64,000 bases of DNA from JBAYJM01 sp964350585 (GCA_964350585.1 CAYGKC010000001.1:1-64000); one strand, 5' to 3'. Numbered from the stretch's first letter, positions 45,247-53,616 are shown. Made by a program: numbers and translations. The notes: generated by a model not told the origin, from the sequence alone.

Positions 45247-45276
45247 ACTATAGCAACAAAAATCCATTCTATTCAA
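45247..45276 (-). promoter_or_regulatory. Promoter of the 44611 gene
   Basis: Minus strand TTGAAT (45276-45271), an 18-bp spacer with TGC at its end, TATAGT (45252-45247). Confidence 0.6.
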
Positions 45277-45296
45277 TGAATTTTTATTTTCTAAAG

Positions 45297-46082
45297 TTAG
45301 TTACTTTTTTGTAACAGTTTCCACATCATCTCAAAATATGCGCGATGTGTTTGCGCAAAATCTTTACTTTCAATTACAACAATGATGTTTTCTTCCTTCG
45401 TTGAAAACATCGCAATTTTATCACCATAGATTATTTCCGTTGATGGAAATTCAAATTCTTTCGGCGCTAATCTTGTTTCACGGTTTGCAAAGTCGTCTAC
45501 TTCAACCAATCTTTGGGCAAAAACAGAATTTTCGTTTATGGCTCTACTTGAAAAACCCAAATCAGACTTTCTTTTTTGAAGCTGAAATAAATAATCTTCT
45601 CCTGCAAATTTTATAAAAGTTTCAATTCTGGCAATACTCAAAAAACTTTTATCTTCAAAATCCAGAATTTCCTCCCAAACCTTTTTAAACCCCTGTTCAC
45701 CTGCATAAATTCTTATTTGAGGCTTAAAATCAGATCTAGAATCAATACTTTTAATAAGAGGCAAAGCTTCTTCAACTATTTTTTTTGTTTTTGAAAATCT
45801 ATCATGAAGAATGTCTAATCTTTTATAAAATGCGCCTGTAGGATTATCAACTGAAATTCTTCTTTTTTTTCCATTCTTCACTTGGACAAAATACCCTTTC
45901 TCAACCAGTCTTTCAACAATGTCAAAAGATGTTCCCCTGCTTAAGCCTGTTTCTTTTGCAATATCAATTATACTTGCCATTCCAATATGTAAAACAGCTA
46001 AATATACCGTCGATTCTCTTTCTGTTAATCCTAATTGTAAAAGACCATCAGTAATTTGGTTTTGTTGATCTTTATTCAACAT
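45297..46082 (-). CDS. TrmB-family transcriptional regulator
   Basis: The 261-residue protein opens with a winged helix: LGLTERESTVYLAVLHIG, then DIAKETGLSRGTSFDIVERLVEKGYF (recognition helix) and a basic wing (KNGKKRRISV). A coiled-coil linker (about residues 87-112) is followed by a TrmB-like effector region that starts QIRIYAGEQGFKKVWEEIL. Such regulators sense sugars or other small molecules in archaea and also occur in candidate-phylum bacteria. The target is not visible. The AT-rich gap upstream may hold its operator. Confidence 0.8.
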   Translation of the reverse strand: MLNKDQQNQITDGLLQLGLTERESTVYLAVLHIGMASIIDIAKETGLSRGTSFDIVERLVEKGYFVQVKNGKKRRISVDNPTGAFYKRLDILHDRFSKTKKIVEEALPLIKSIDSRSDFKPQIRIYAGEQGFKKVWEEILDFEDKSFLSIARIETFIKFAGEDYLFQLQKRKSDLGFSSRAINENSVFAQRLVEVDDFANRETRLAPKEFEFPSTEIIYGDKIAMFSTKEENIIVVIESKDFAQTHRAYFEMMWKLLQKSN

Positions 46083-46184
46083 ATAATTATAAGGTAAATT
46101 TGTAAATTAGTCAATTATAAACGTCACTTTATAAATATATAATAATTTTTCTATCTAAATTTAAATAGAAATTTTATATAAAAA

Positions 46185-46206
46185 AATGACGATATATACC
46201 GTCATT
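46185..46206 (-). terminator. Intrinsic terminator of the histidine kinase unit
   Basis: AATGACG/CGTCATT, 7 bp, followed on the minus strand by a T-run. It lies 34 bp after the kinase stop. Confidence 0.85.
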
Positions 46207-46239
46207 ATATATAAAATATGAAAAAAGTCAATAAAATAT

Positions 46240-47337
46240 CTAAACCCTTACAAATTCAGCTGCCTTGATTTTTTTTGCCTTTGCTTTATTTGCCAAAGGA
46301 AGACTGAAAGAAAACTTACTTCCTCTACCCTTTCCTGGGCTTTCCGCCCAAATTCTTCCACCCATATTTTCAATAACTACCCGCGCAAAATATAGACCTA
46401 AACCTGTTCCTTCAGTATGAGCAGTCACCATACCCTTTCCTCTTACAAACTTATTAAATAATCTGGGCAAGTCTTCGGGTTCAATACCCATTCCCGTATC
46501 TTGGCAGGAAAAAACCAATGATCGGCTTTCTAAATGGATATTAACCATTATCTCTCCTTTGGAAGTATATTTGATTGAGTTATCTAAGAGATTTGATATT
46601 ACTTCTTTTATTTTTTGCGCATCTCCCAGGCATTCGGGCAAATGTGGCTCTGGATAAAATCCTAATTTTATTTTTTTATCATTAGCCTTTGCTTCAAAAT
46701 CTTCAAGCATAGGTTCAACAATCTCTACTAAATCGACAGGAGCGATTTCAAACTGCAGCCTTCCGGCTTCTATACGTGAAATGTCTAAAAGATTTTCAAC
46801 AAGGTTTAATAGCCTTTCATTTGCCTGATAAACTTTTACTAGATTATCCTTAATAATTTTAGGCACCTTACCAAAATTTCCTTCATTCATCATGGAAACA
46901 TATCCTTTGGTAATTGTAAGAGGAGTGCGAAGTTGATGGGAAGCGATTGACAAAAATTCCGATTTGGCATCATCAATATTTTTCAAATTATTATTGATGT
47001 TTACCAATTTTGCTGTTTTCTTTTTTAATATATGCTCTAATTCATTTTTAAAATTTTTCTGCTGATTTTTGTCAAAACGTATCAGTACGTAATATATGAA
47101 AAACGAAGGAATTAAAAATCCGCCTATATACAACAAGTATTTCCAATAACCCAAGATATTAATATTATCCAAACTTAATACTCCCCAAAAACCCAAATAC
47201 CAAACACATATAGCGGTAATGATTAAAAATAAAATTTTCCTTATTACTTTAGAAGGTTTAACTGATAAAAAAATAGCCAACAGAAAGCACAGTATGGATA
47301 TTAGCAAAGAAAACAAAAATAAATATAATTGCATCAT
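46240..47337 (-). CDS. Membrane-bound sensor histidine kinase
   Basis: Three N-terminal membrane helices (for example LYLFLFSLLISILCFLLAIFL) lead into a short coiled coil and the HisKA box ASHQLRTPLT (about residue 132). The HATPase domain has the N box (NLLDNSIKYT), G1 (DTGMGIE), F box and G2 (EGTGLGL). There is no large outer sensor domain, so the signal may be sensed within the membrane. I place the start at ATG 47337, which overlaps the HAD gene stop as ATGA. The frame itself runs eight codons further upstream. The partner regulator may be the orphan receiver at 36517. Confidence 0.93.
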   Translation of the reverse strand: MMQLYLFLFSLLISILCFLLAIFLSVKPSKVIRKILFLIITAICVWYLGFWGVLSLDNINILGYWKYLLYIGGFLIPSFFIYYVLIRFDKNQQKNFKNELEHILKKKTAKLVNINNNLKNIDDAKSEFLSIASHQLRTPLTITKGYVSMMNEGNFGKVPKIIKDNLVKVYQANERLLNLVENLLDISRIEAGRLQFEIAPVDLVEIVEPMLEDFEAKANDKKIKLGFYPEPHLPECLGDAQKIKEVISNLLDNSIKYTSKGEIMVNIHLESRSLVFSCQDTGMGIEPEDLPRLFNKFVRGKGMVTAHTEGTGLGLYFARVVIENMGGRIWAESPGKGRGSKFSFSLPLANKAKAKKIKAAEFVRV

Positions 47338-47993
47338 TTCTTTAACTTTAATATTTTCCAACTATTTTTTTCGGCATGTTGCCTTAAAATAGGTTCAGGG
47401 TTTACAGCCACCGGATTTCCCACAAGGTTCAACATATAAATATCTGAGTAATGATCTGAATATGCCCAGCTCTTTGCCAAATTCCATGTTTCCTTTTTTG
47501 CCATCCGCTTTATCAGTTCGGCTTTCTCAGAAGAATACAATGGTGATCCATTTATCTTTCCCGTATATAATCCATCAACTATTTCTAAATTTGTGCCAAA
47601 GGCGAAATCAGCTCCGACATAAGAAGAGACTTCATCTACAAGCATCTTGATATTATTAGATATTATTGCGATTTTTCTTCCTTGAGATTTATGAAATTTT
47701 ATAATTTCTATTATTTCAGGATAAAAATTTTTTTTAACTTCTTTTTCAAAAAAATCCTTAAGCAATAAATCAGTTTCTTCCAAGGTCCATCCTTTAACAA
47801 TCCTAAATGCCTTTTTCATCATAGGCTCCACATCTTTTATTATATTTAATCTATATAATAAATACCAGCTAAAGAACTTAATAAAAGTGAGCAAAGAAAT
47901 CTTTTTTTTCAAAACAAGATAACGAACAAACATTTTAGAAGTTTGACCAGCGATTATTGTATCATCAAAATCAAAAAAAGCGACTTCCTGCAT
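47334..47993 (-). CDS. HAD-superfamily hydrolase, subfamily IB (SerB-like phosphatase)
   Basis: The 219-residue protein has all HAD motifs: DFDDT (motif I, nucleophile Asp, residue 8), IISNN (motif II), a Lys in SSEKAEL (motif III) and YSDHYSD (motif IV). The helical cap sits between motifs I and II, as in IB phosphatases such as phosphoserine or phosphoglycerol-type enzymes. The cap has a hydrophobic stretch (LLTFIKFFSWYLLYRL) that could touch the membrane. It is coupled to the histidine kinase gene by a 4-bp overlap. Confidence 0.85.
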   Translation of the reverse strand: MQEVAFFDFDDTIIAGQTSKMFVRYLVLKKKISLLTFIKFFSWYLLYRLNIIKDVEPMMKKAFRIVKGWTLEETDLLLKDFFEKEVKKNFYPEIIEIIKFHKSQGRKIAIISNNIKMLVDEVSSYVGADFAFGTNLEIVDGLYTGKINGSPLYSSEKAELIKRMAKKETWNLAKSWAYSDHYSDIYMLNLVGNPVAVNPEPILRQHAEKNSWKILKLKK

Positions 47994-48190
47994 AATAACA
48001 ATTTATTAAAAACAATTAAATTATATCATATAACTAAATTTATATTAAAAATAAATTTACTATAAACCCTCAACATTTACTAATATCACATACTTTTTTT
48101 ATTTAATATAAATTTTCTGCCAACCATCTTTATTACAATAACCAACGGAATTTTTAAACAATTTACGATTTAATTTAATATTTTTAAAAC
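47994..48190. other. AT-rich intergenic region, nothing recognised
   Basis: The stretch of about 200 bp is very AT-rich. I see no open frame with a ribosome binding site, no RNA fold and no clear promoter hexamer pair. Confidence 0.6.
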
Positions 48191-48218
48191 AAAAAAAGAG
48201 AACCACCGTTGGGTTCTC
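48191..48218 (-). terminator. Intrinsic terminator of the hisS-tRNA-His unit
   Basis: GAGAACC/GGTTCTC, 7 bp (48198-48204, 48212-48218), followed on the minus strand by seven Ts (48197-48191). Confidence 0.9.
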
Positions 48219-48227
48219 ATAAAAAAT

Positions 48228-48304
48228 TGGGGGGCACGACGGGATTCGAACCCGCGACCTCAAGGGCCACAACCTTGCGCTCTAGCCGACTAAGCTACGT
48301 GCCC
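48228..48304 (-). tRNA. tRNA-His (anticodon GTG), CCA encoded, no G-1
   Basis: The minus strand folds into a full cloverleaf. The acceptor is GGGCACG/CGTGCCC, the D-stem GCTT/GAGC, and the anticodon stem CAAGG/CCTTG with loop TTGTGGC (anticodon GTG). The T-arm is GCGGG-TTCGAAT-CCCGT, the discriminator is C73, and CCA is encoded. Bacterial tRNA-His normally carries an extra encoded G at position -1, paired with C73. Here the base before G1 is T. The gene lies 23 bp after hisS with a terminator behind it, so both seem co-transcribed. Confidence 0.95.
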
Positions 48305-48327
48305 AAACCCAGAACAGGAAGAAACAG

Positions 48328-49731
48328 TTAGGCAACGTTCGCCAGTTTCGCTATCAATTTACCAACTAACTCATCTCTTGTCAAGACTTCTTGTTTCCTT
48401 TGGGCCATATCTTTAACAGCAACGTTACCTGCCTTGATTTCATCTTCACCTAAAATAACTACATAAGGAATACCTTTCTTGGTTGCATAGGCGAATTGGG
48501 CACGCAAGGTGCGATCTGCGCCTAAATACAGTTCTGTATTAATTCCAGCGCGACGCAGTTGCGAAGCAACCAACATTGATTCTTGCTCGTACTTTGCATC
48601 AAAGATTGTTACCAAAACTTGAGTTAAGGATTCTTTGACCTCCACAAGTCCGAGCTTGATCATGCCAACAATGAGACGGTCAACACCTACCGATGCGCCA
48701 ACTCCCGGAATATTGCTATCCGGAATAAAGCGATTGGTCAGACCGTCAAAACGTCCACCGCCAAATACTGAACCCAATTCCGACATATCATCTAAGACAG
48801 CTTCAAACACTGGGCCAGTGTAATAGTCCAAACCACGAGCCACCGAGAGATCAATTTTCCAGTGACGTCGCGGAACTCCAAGAAGATCGAGTGCCTGAGC
48901 AATGCCACGTAACTCTGCCACGCCATCCTTACCATCGCCATCATACGAAGCAAAGAACGCATCTAGCCTGGCCAAGATCTGCTCCGGTTCTTCACCCTTG
49001 ATAGAAACGAATTCCAACACACGGTCTGCATCCGCTTCTGTCATGGCTAACGCTGATTCATCATACTCGTTATCCGGCTGACGCATAAGTTCACTCTTTA
49101 CTCCTTGTGCGCCAACTTTATCCAACTTATCAATAATACGGAACAAATCCTTGGCTTTCTCTTTAACGCCAACAGCCTGAGCCAAACCGTTTAATACCTT
49201 GCGGGTATTGAATTTGACCGTAAAATTGGGGATACCGAGCGCCTTGAGACACTCATACATAATGTTAATTGTCTCAATGTCGGCATTAATTGAATGCGAA
49301 CCAACGATGTCGAAATCCAGTTGAAAGAACTCTCTGAAACGTCCCGCCTGTGACCTTTCACCTCTCCAGACCTTACCCAGTTGGTAACGCTTAAACGGTT
49401 TAGAGAGATTGGGATAGGCGGCCACCACTCTTGCCAAAGACACTGTCAAATCAAACCTCAGAGAAAAGTCTTCATTCCAATCCGCGTCCTCAACTTCTCT
49501 GTCTTCTACGCCACGCATAATGCGGGCAACAAAAATACTTTTGTTGAAGTCCTTTTCTCCCCCAGTAAGCACGTCCAATCGTTCCATGCCCGGAGTTTCT
49601 AAGGGCAGGTATCCATAAGATTCGTACACCTTTCTTACTGTATCGATAATCTTCTGTTGAATTAGAGCGTCTTTAGGTAGCATATCCTTAAAGCCACCCA
49701 AAAGCTCCGGTTTAATGATCTTTCTTGACAT
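48328..49731 (-). CDS. hisS: Histidyl-tRNA synthetase
   Basis: The 467-residue class II enzyme has motif 1 in the N-terminal region (LETPGMERLDVLTGG), motif 2 as VWRGERSQAGRFREFFQ and then LDFDIVGS (about residues 119-145), the HisRS motif ARGLDYYTGPVFE, and motif 3 in VGASVGVDRLI. The anticodon-binding domain follows. The motif 2 end (REFFQLDFDIVG) differs from the E. coli form (RQFHQLGCEVFG). Base composition is higher in GC than in the surrounding kinase and HAD genes, which suggests acquisition. AAAGGAG lies 9 bp before the ATG. tRNA-His is next downstream. Confidence 0.96.
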   Translation of the reverse strand: MSRKIIKPELLGGFKDMLPKDALIQQKIIDTVRKVYESYGYLPLETPGMERLDVLTGGEKDFNKSIFVARIMRGVEDREVEDADWNEDFSLRFDLTVSLARVVAAYPNLSKPFKRYQLGKVWRGERSQAGRFREFFQLDFDIVGSHSINADIETINIMYECLKALGIPNFTVKFNTRKVLNGLAQAVGVKEKAKDLFRIIDKLDKVGAQGVKSELMRQPDNEYDESALAMTEADADRVLEFVSIKGEEPEQILARLDAFFASYDGDGKDGVAELRGIAQALDLLGVPRRHWKIDLSVARGLDYYTGPVFEAVLDDMSELGSVFGGGRFDGLTNRFIPDSNIPGVGASVGVDRLIVGMIKLGLVEVKESLTQVLVTIFDAKYEQESMLVASQLRRAGINTELYLGADRTLRAQFAYATKKGIPYVVILGEDEIKAGNVAVKDMAQRKQEVLTRDELVGKLIAKLANVA

Positions 49732-49822
49732 TTTTATGGTCTCCTTTACAGTGGTTAAATTCCTCTATTATTGCACTTATAACGTACCACTTATGATTTT
49801 AGTCGTCAACTTATTTACCCAT

Positions 49823-49854
49823 AAAAAAATACACCGGCGTTAATCTGCCGGTGT
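49823..49854 (-). terminator. Intrinsic terminator of the 49876 gene
   Basis: ACACCGGC/GCCGGTGT, 8 bp, followed on the minus strand by ATTTTTTT. Confidence 0.9.
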
Positions 49855-49875
49855 TTTAATAGTCATTCTTTATTC

Positions 49876-50466
49876 CTATTCAATCCTCCCTAAAACAAAG
49901 GCCTCTTCCTGCGGACCCATGCAATCGCTGGGAAAGATTACTAGACTATCACAAGTCACTCTTACCTCTTGCCCTCCGTCGGTNNNNNNNNNNNNNNNNN
50001 NNNNNNNNNNNNNNNNNNNNNNNNNNNNNNNNNNNNNNNNNNNNNNNNNNNNNNNNNNNNNNNNNNNNNNNNNNNNNNNNNNNGGTGTGCTTTTATTCGT
50101 CATACTGGAATGAATATCCAGCAAAACATCGCTTTTCTCCAGATAAGGCATTAGCTGGAGCGCTCTCTGGCGCTCATAAGTGAATGTCTCATCCAGAGTC
50201 AAAGATGATTCAGGACGGAAAGCTCGATTCAAATCCATCTGCGTTTTACGTTCACCTGTAGCCATGGCCGCGAGATTACCGAATATCAACTGCAATTTAC
50301 CAGAAATAAGATGCAATTCTTTACGGGCAAACATCGCAATCAATTTTCTTAACGCATCAGGTCCACAGATCTCATTACCATGAACACCGCCCATAATGGT
50401 TAAAATTTTACCCGGTTTATTGCTGTCGATTGTGATAATCGTCGGATCTGTTTTCATTTTATTCAT
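49876..50466 (-). CDS. Succinylglutamate desuccinylase/aspartoacylase-like hydrolase (broken by a scaffold gap)
   Basis: The N-terminal part has the zinc site GGVHGNE (His and Glu), the substrate-binding MDLNRAF and LLDIHSS with the third zinc ligand. These are the marks of the AstE/AspA branch of M14-type hydrolases, which cleave acyl groups from amino acids or related amides. A 100-N gap (49984-50083) removes the middle. The last 34 residues follow it. Length and frame across the gap are unknown. It shares its family with the 52244 gene. It is divergent from the PRTase-like gene at 50747. Confidence 0.8.
   Translation of the reverse strand: MNKMKTDPTIITIDSNKPGKILTIMGGVHGNEICGPDALRKLIAMFARKELHLISGKLQLIFGNLAAMATGERKTQMDLNRAFRPESSLTLDETFTYERQRALQLMPYLEKSDVLLDIHSSMTNKSTXXXXXXXXXXXXXXXXXXXXXXXXXXXXXXXXXXTDGGQEVRVTCDSLVIFPSDCMGPQEEAFVLGRIE
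49984..50083. other. Scaffold gap (100 N)
   Basis: A run of 100 Ns inside the aspartoacylase-like gene. The round number suggests a gap of unknown size. Confidence 0.95.
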
Positions 50467-50506
50467 CCTTTCATTAAATTGAAACTAAGCTAATGTACAT
50501 AAAAAT

Positions 50507-50535
50507 ACTTTATGTCAATATTATTTCCCTGTCAA
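50507..50535 (-). promoter_or_regulatory. Promoter of the 49876 gene
   Basis: Minus strand TTGACA (50535-50530), a 17-bp spacer, TAAAGT (50512-50507). Confidence 0.6.
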
Positions 50536-50549
50536 TTATTTTCGTAAAT

Positions 50550-50578
50550 TTGACAGCTTTTTTTCTTTCCCCTATACT
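50550..50578 (+). promoter_or_regulatory. Promoter of the PRTase-like unit
   Basis: TTGACA (50550-50555), a 17-bp spacer, TATACT (50573-50578). It points away from the promoter at 50507-50535. Confidence 0.75.
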
Positions 50579-50631
50579 GAATTAATATGATAGTAATTTA
50601 TAAACAATTAGATTCCATCCATCATCACAAA

Positions 50632-50709
50632 AAGGGATTAGTGTGATATCAATCCTAATATTTTTGATGTCAAACTAATCCCTTCTTGGATATACGGAAG
50701 GGGTTTTTT
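50632..50709 (+). promoter_or_regulatory. Attenuator-like leader with two exclusive hairpins
   Basis: A long hairpin has the outer arms AAGGGATTAGT (50632-50642) and ACTAATCCCTT (50674-50684) and an inner stem GATATCAA/TTGATGTC, about 20 pairs in all. Its 3' arm shares CCCTT with a second hairpin, CCCTTC (50680-50685)/GAAGGG (50697-50702), which is followed by six Ts (50704-50709) and looks like an intrinsic terminator. Only one of the two can form. The ligand or factor that chooses is unknown. Confidence 0.65.
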
Positions 50710-50746
50710 ATTTGTCCTTTAAAACAACTCTCAGAGGAGAAAACAA

Positions 50747-51604
50747 ATGAGATATATTATTTCTGAAGACATCCTCGTACTACTAAGTCTGTGGGCACAA
50801 AAAAATGACTACGTTATACCGCATTCACTGATTAAACTACTGCGACAAAGAATGTACGAGGAGCTGAAAAATATTTTCGGCGATATCGTAGAAATAATCA
50901 GCGAAGAAAAGTTGCGTCAAGGATTACAGACTATTTGTCAGCAAACAGATCTGCCAATCGTTTCACTCGACAGATCCTACTTGCAACATAAATGGCAAAT
51001 CAACATTAACCGAGTCGTTGATAAAGAACTTAACGACCTATGTGAAAAAGAACGCTTCGGTTACGCTCCGCTTTCTGATCAGATTACCACATTAAAAAAA
51101 GCAGGACTCAGACAAATTGCCTTGCTTGATGATGTTATCTTTTCAGGCAACGGAATTATCAGCCTAACAGATCAACTTGAGAAAGCAGGAATTAAGGTGG
51201 AACAAATTATTGCTGGCATCGTCGTCGGTGAAGGCAATGATCGTATTGCAAAGCGTAGGATTCCCATTTCGGCAGTTTGTCGATATGAGAGCGTAATAGA
51301 TGAAATCTGTGAACGTGATTTTTATCCGGGAGTACCGTTTTCAGGAAGGACAATAGACGGCCTGGACGCCAACATTGGCGCTCCATACCTTTATCCCTTC
51401 GGCAAACCGGAAGAATGGGCGTCTATTCCTGCGGATAAAGCCAAGAGCTTTTCCGACTTCTGTCTCAGACAAACAATTGATCTGTGGCGAGGGATAGAAA
51501 CTGCTTCCAAAAAGCCCGTGAGATGTTCAGATATAGATCGGTTGCCATTAGGCGCTCCGAACGGTTCGGAAAAATTCTCCGATTTTCTGAGTTCTCTACT
51601 ATGA
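50747..51604 (+). CDS. Phosphoribosyltransferase-like protein, copy A
   Basis: The 285-residue protein has the type I PRTase PRPP loop ALLDDVIFSGNG (about residue 127; usual form DDxxxTG). After it come the segments DFYPGVPFSGR and APYLYPF...EEWASIP...SFSDFCLRQT. The last two are shared with the 53723 gene, which marks both as one family with a distinct C-terminal half. PRTases join a base to ribose 5-phosphate from PRPP or the reverse. The base is unknown. The ATG follows AGAGGAG. The attenuator-like leader lies upstream and a hairpin follows the gene. Confidence 0.7.
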   Translation: MRYIISEDILVLLSLWAQKNDYVIPHSLIKLLRQRMYEELKNIFGDIVEIISEEKLRQGLQTICQQTDLPIVSLDRSYLQHKWQININRVVDKELNDLCEKERFGYAPLSDQITTLKKAGLRQIALLDDVIFSGNGIISLTDQLEKAGIKVEQIIAGIVVGEGNDRIAKRRIPISAVCRYESVIDEICERDFYPGVPFSGRTIDGLDANIGAPYLYPFGKPEEWASIPADKAKSFSDFCLRQTIDLWRGIETASKKPVRCSDIDRLPLGAPNGSEKFSDFLSSLL

Positions 51605-51615
51605 AAGACAAAAAT

Positions 51616-51643
51616 GGGAGATAAGCCTTTTAACTTATCTCCC
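51616..51643 (+). terminator. Hairpin after PRTase-like copy A
   Basis: GGGAGATAAG/CTTATCTCCC, a perfect 10-bp stem with 8-nt loop. On the plus strand only AATCTAAAAATTT follows, so termination may be partial and the LOG-like gene at 51658 may be read through. Confidence 0.55.
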
Positions 51644-51657
51644 AATCTAAAAATTTA

Positions 51658-52260
51658 ATGAATCAAATATTTAAAAGTAATAATAAATTTATGTCAGACA
51701 ATAATTCTATCAAAAAAAGAAAGTACCAAATCGGCGTAATGGGTTCAGCCGCTGATTTGCAATATTCTAAAGAAATAGAAACAATAGCAGAAAAAGTTGG
51801 CCAGCTAATAGCCGAATCAGGCAATATCACTGTCTATGGCGCAGAAAAAGATTACGATTCGCTTTCCACAGCGGCTGCGCGAGGCGCCAAAAGTGCTAAC
51901 GGATTAACCGTTGGAGTTACCTATGGCAAAGGCAAAGATATATGGGATAAAGATGGCAACACTGATGTTTTAGTTGTTAGCGGATTGGAACGCGGTGGTG
52001 GTCGAGAATTTGTTCTAGTCAATAGTTGTGATGGTGTTATAGCTATCTCCGGAGGTTCAGGAACCATGACAGAAATGTTGGTCGCATATCAATTAAACAT
52101 ACCAGTCATAGCAATGCAAGGCACCGGCGGTTGGGCAGAAAAAATGGTCGGTGAATATTTTGATGATCGCAAACGCCTAAAAGCCATTGGTGCAAGCACA
52201 CCAGAAGAAGCGGTAGAAAAAATTATCGGTTTAATTAAAGAATATGAAGAAAGAAAATAA
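51658..52260 (+). CDS. LOG-family/TIGR00725-like Rossmann protein
   Basis: The 200-residue protein opens its fold with YQIGVMGSA and shows the family signature ISGGSGTMTEM (about residue 131; usual PGGxGTxxE), preceded by GGGREFVLVNSCDG. Relatives include LOG-type phosphoribohydrolases, which cleave nucleotide monophosphates into base and ribose 5-phosphate, and proteins of unproven role. The PGG Pro and the exact Arg/Lys pattern of active LOG enzymes are not fully kept, so activity is uncertain. An inner ATG at 51691 is another possible start. It overlaps the next gene by 17 bp. Confidence 0.75.
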   Translation: MNQIFKSNNKFMSDNNSIKKRKYQIGVMGSAADLQYSKEIETIAEKVGQLIAESGNITVYGAEKDYDSLSTAAARGAKSANGLTVGVTYGKGKDIWDKDGNTDVLVVSGLERGGGREFVLVNSCDGVIAISGGSGTMTEMLVAYQLNIPVIAMQGTGGWAEKMVGEYFDDRKRLKAIGASTPEEAVEKIIGLIKEYEERK

Positions 52261-52960
52261 AATTCTAATTATTAGTGGCACCCATGGCGATGAGCGAATA
52301 ACTGAAGCTATTATTAAATTACTAAAAAAAACTGACATCACAGATAAATTTGAATCAATCATAGGAAATCCAAAAGCATGGTCGGCAAAAAAGAGGCTTA
52401 TTGATGTAGATTTAAATAGATGCTATCCGGGTAAAAAAACATCTGATAAATATGAAGAGAACATTGCCTACAAAAACTTAATGCTTACAAAAAAATATAG
52501 TGTTGTAATCGACCTTCATGAGGCCAATAAATCAAAAGATGATTTTATTGTTATACCAAAAAGCAATTTGAGTGATAAAAAGTTAATCAGTTACATAAGT
52601 ATAAACAATATTGTATTATGGCCGTCTACAAGCAAAAGAAGAACAGGACCAATTACACAATTTATAAATAAAAGTTTTGAACTGGAAATAGGCACACAAA
52701 ATATCAACAAAAATGAAAAGGTAAAAAAAATAGCAAAAATACTAAATAATTTCATTACCAATTATTATAATAAAAAAGAGCTATTTAAAAACAAAAAAAT
52801 ATTTCTTGTATACGACAAGTTAATGACAGAGAAAAAATCGGCTGAAGAAAAAATAGTTGATTTCAAAAAAACCAAAATTATTAATGAAACTTTTTATCCG
52901 CTACTTTCCAATCAGTACATTACAAATGGAATAGTTTGTTACAAAATGAAACTACTATAA
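52244..52960 (+). CDS. Succinylglutamate desuccinylase/aspartoacylase-like hydrolase, second copy
   Basis: The 238-residue protein has the zinc site SGTHGDE, the VDLNRCYPG motif and VIDLHEANKS with the third zinc ligand, the same set as in the 49876 gene. The rest is Lys/Asn/Ile-rich, in line with the low-GC host composition. It overlaps the LOG-like gene, so the two proteins are made together. The substrate is unknown. Confidence 0.8.
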   Translation: MKKENKILIISGTHGDERITEAIIKLLKKTDITDKFESIIGNPKAWSAKKRLIDVDLNRCYPGKKTSDKYEENIAYKNLMLTKKYSVVIDLHEANKSKDDFIVIPKSNLSDKKLISYISINNIVLWPSTSKRRTGPITQFINKSFELEIGTQNINKNEKVKKIAKILNNFITNYYNKKELFKNKKIFLVYDKLMTEKKSAEEKIVDFKKTKIINETFYPLLSNQYITNGIVCYKMKLL

Positions 52961-52969
52961 ATTACTACT

Positions 52970-53025
52970 CATGTTTTATGGCCATGCTTTTATATCTTGT
53001 TCTGAGAGTATAGCCATAAAACATG
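52970..53025 (+). promoter_or_regulatory. Long hairpin between the hydrolase and the GNAT gene
   Basis: A perfect 13-bp inverted repeat (CATGTTTTATGGC 52970-52982, GCCATAAAACATG 53013-53025) with a 30-nt loop. No T-run follows. It could be a leader element of the GNAT gene or a transcript-end hairpin of the gene before. Confidence 0.5.
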
Positions 53026-53069
53026 TAACACAACTTACTGAAGGTAAATAAGACAAAAGGAGAACAACA

Positions 53070-53606
53070 ATGCAAGTTAGAGAACTGAATTCTAGTGACA
53101 TAGCGAGTATTTTATCCCTTTATCAGAGATGCTTTGCTGGATATCCTTGGTTTGAAAAACTTTCCGAGCAAACAGTCGTATCACGTTGGCAAAACGATTC
53201 TACGCAACAAGGGTTTGAATGCATTGTTATGGAGCATGATGATAAGATTTTGGGAGCAATTTGGTGGAATATAATAAATTCAACCAGATTACTCAACGAA
53301 AGAGGAGAAAAACTTGTCAATTTTGTGGGTACTAATTTTCCAAATGTGCCTATGATCTGGGAAAGAGAAGTAATGACTTGTCCCGAAAACCATCGGAAAG
53401 GCATAGCCACAATATTACGAAACGAATTCATTCGTCGGATTCAACTATTACCTGTTCCCCGTTTAATCTTGACTAGAATGAGAGATGATAACGTTGGGAT
53501 TATCAAGATTGGCGAAAAAATTGGCTTCAAAAGAACTGGCATTCGTATGCCCTGCACATTAAAACCAGAAGTATGCCACGAGTACTGGTACTTACTGACT
53601 GAATAA
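53070..53606 (+). CDS. GNAT family N-acetyltransferase
   Basis: The 178-residue protein has the acetyl-CoA loop in CPENHRKGIATIL (about residue 107; R-x-x-G-x-A) preceded by the beta-4 strand REVMTC. The C-terminal GEKIGFKRTGIRMP is the usual last helix and strand. A strong AAAAGGAGAA lies before the ATG. It transfers an acyl group to an unknown amine. The two deacylase-like genes nearby make a linked acylation/deacylation role possible. Confidence 0.82.
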   Translation: MQVRELNSSDIASILSLYQRCFAGYPWFEKLSEQTVVSRWQNDSTQQGFECIVMEHDDKILGAIWWNIINSTRLLNERGEKLVNFVGTNFPNVPMIWEREVMTCPENHRKGIATILRNEFIRRIQLLPVPRLILTRMRDDNVGIIKIGEKIGFKRTGIRMPCTLKPEVCHEYWYLLTE

Positions 53607-53616
53607 ACTATCGGAT

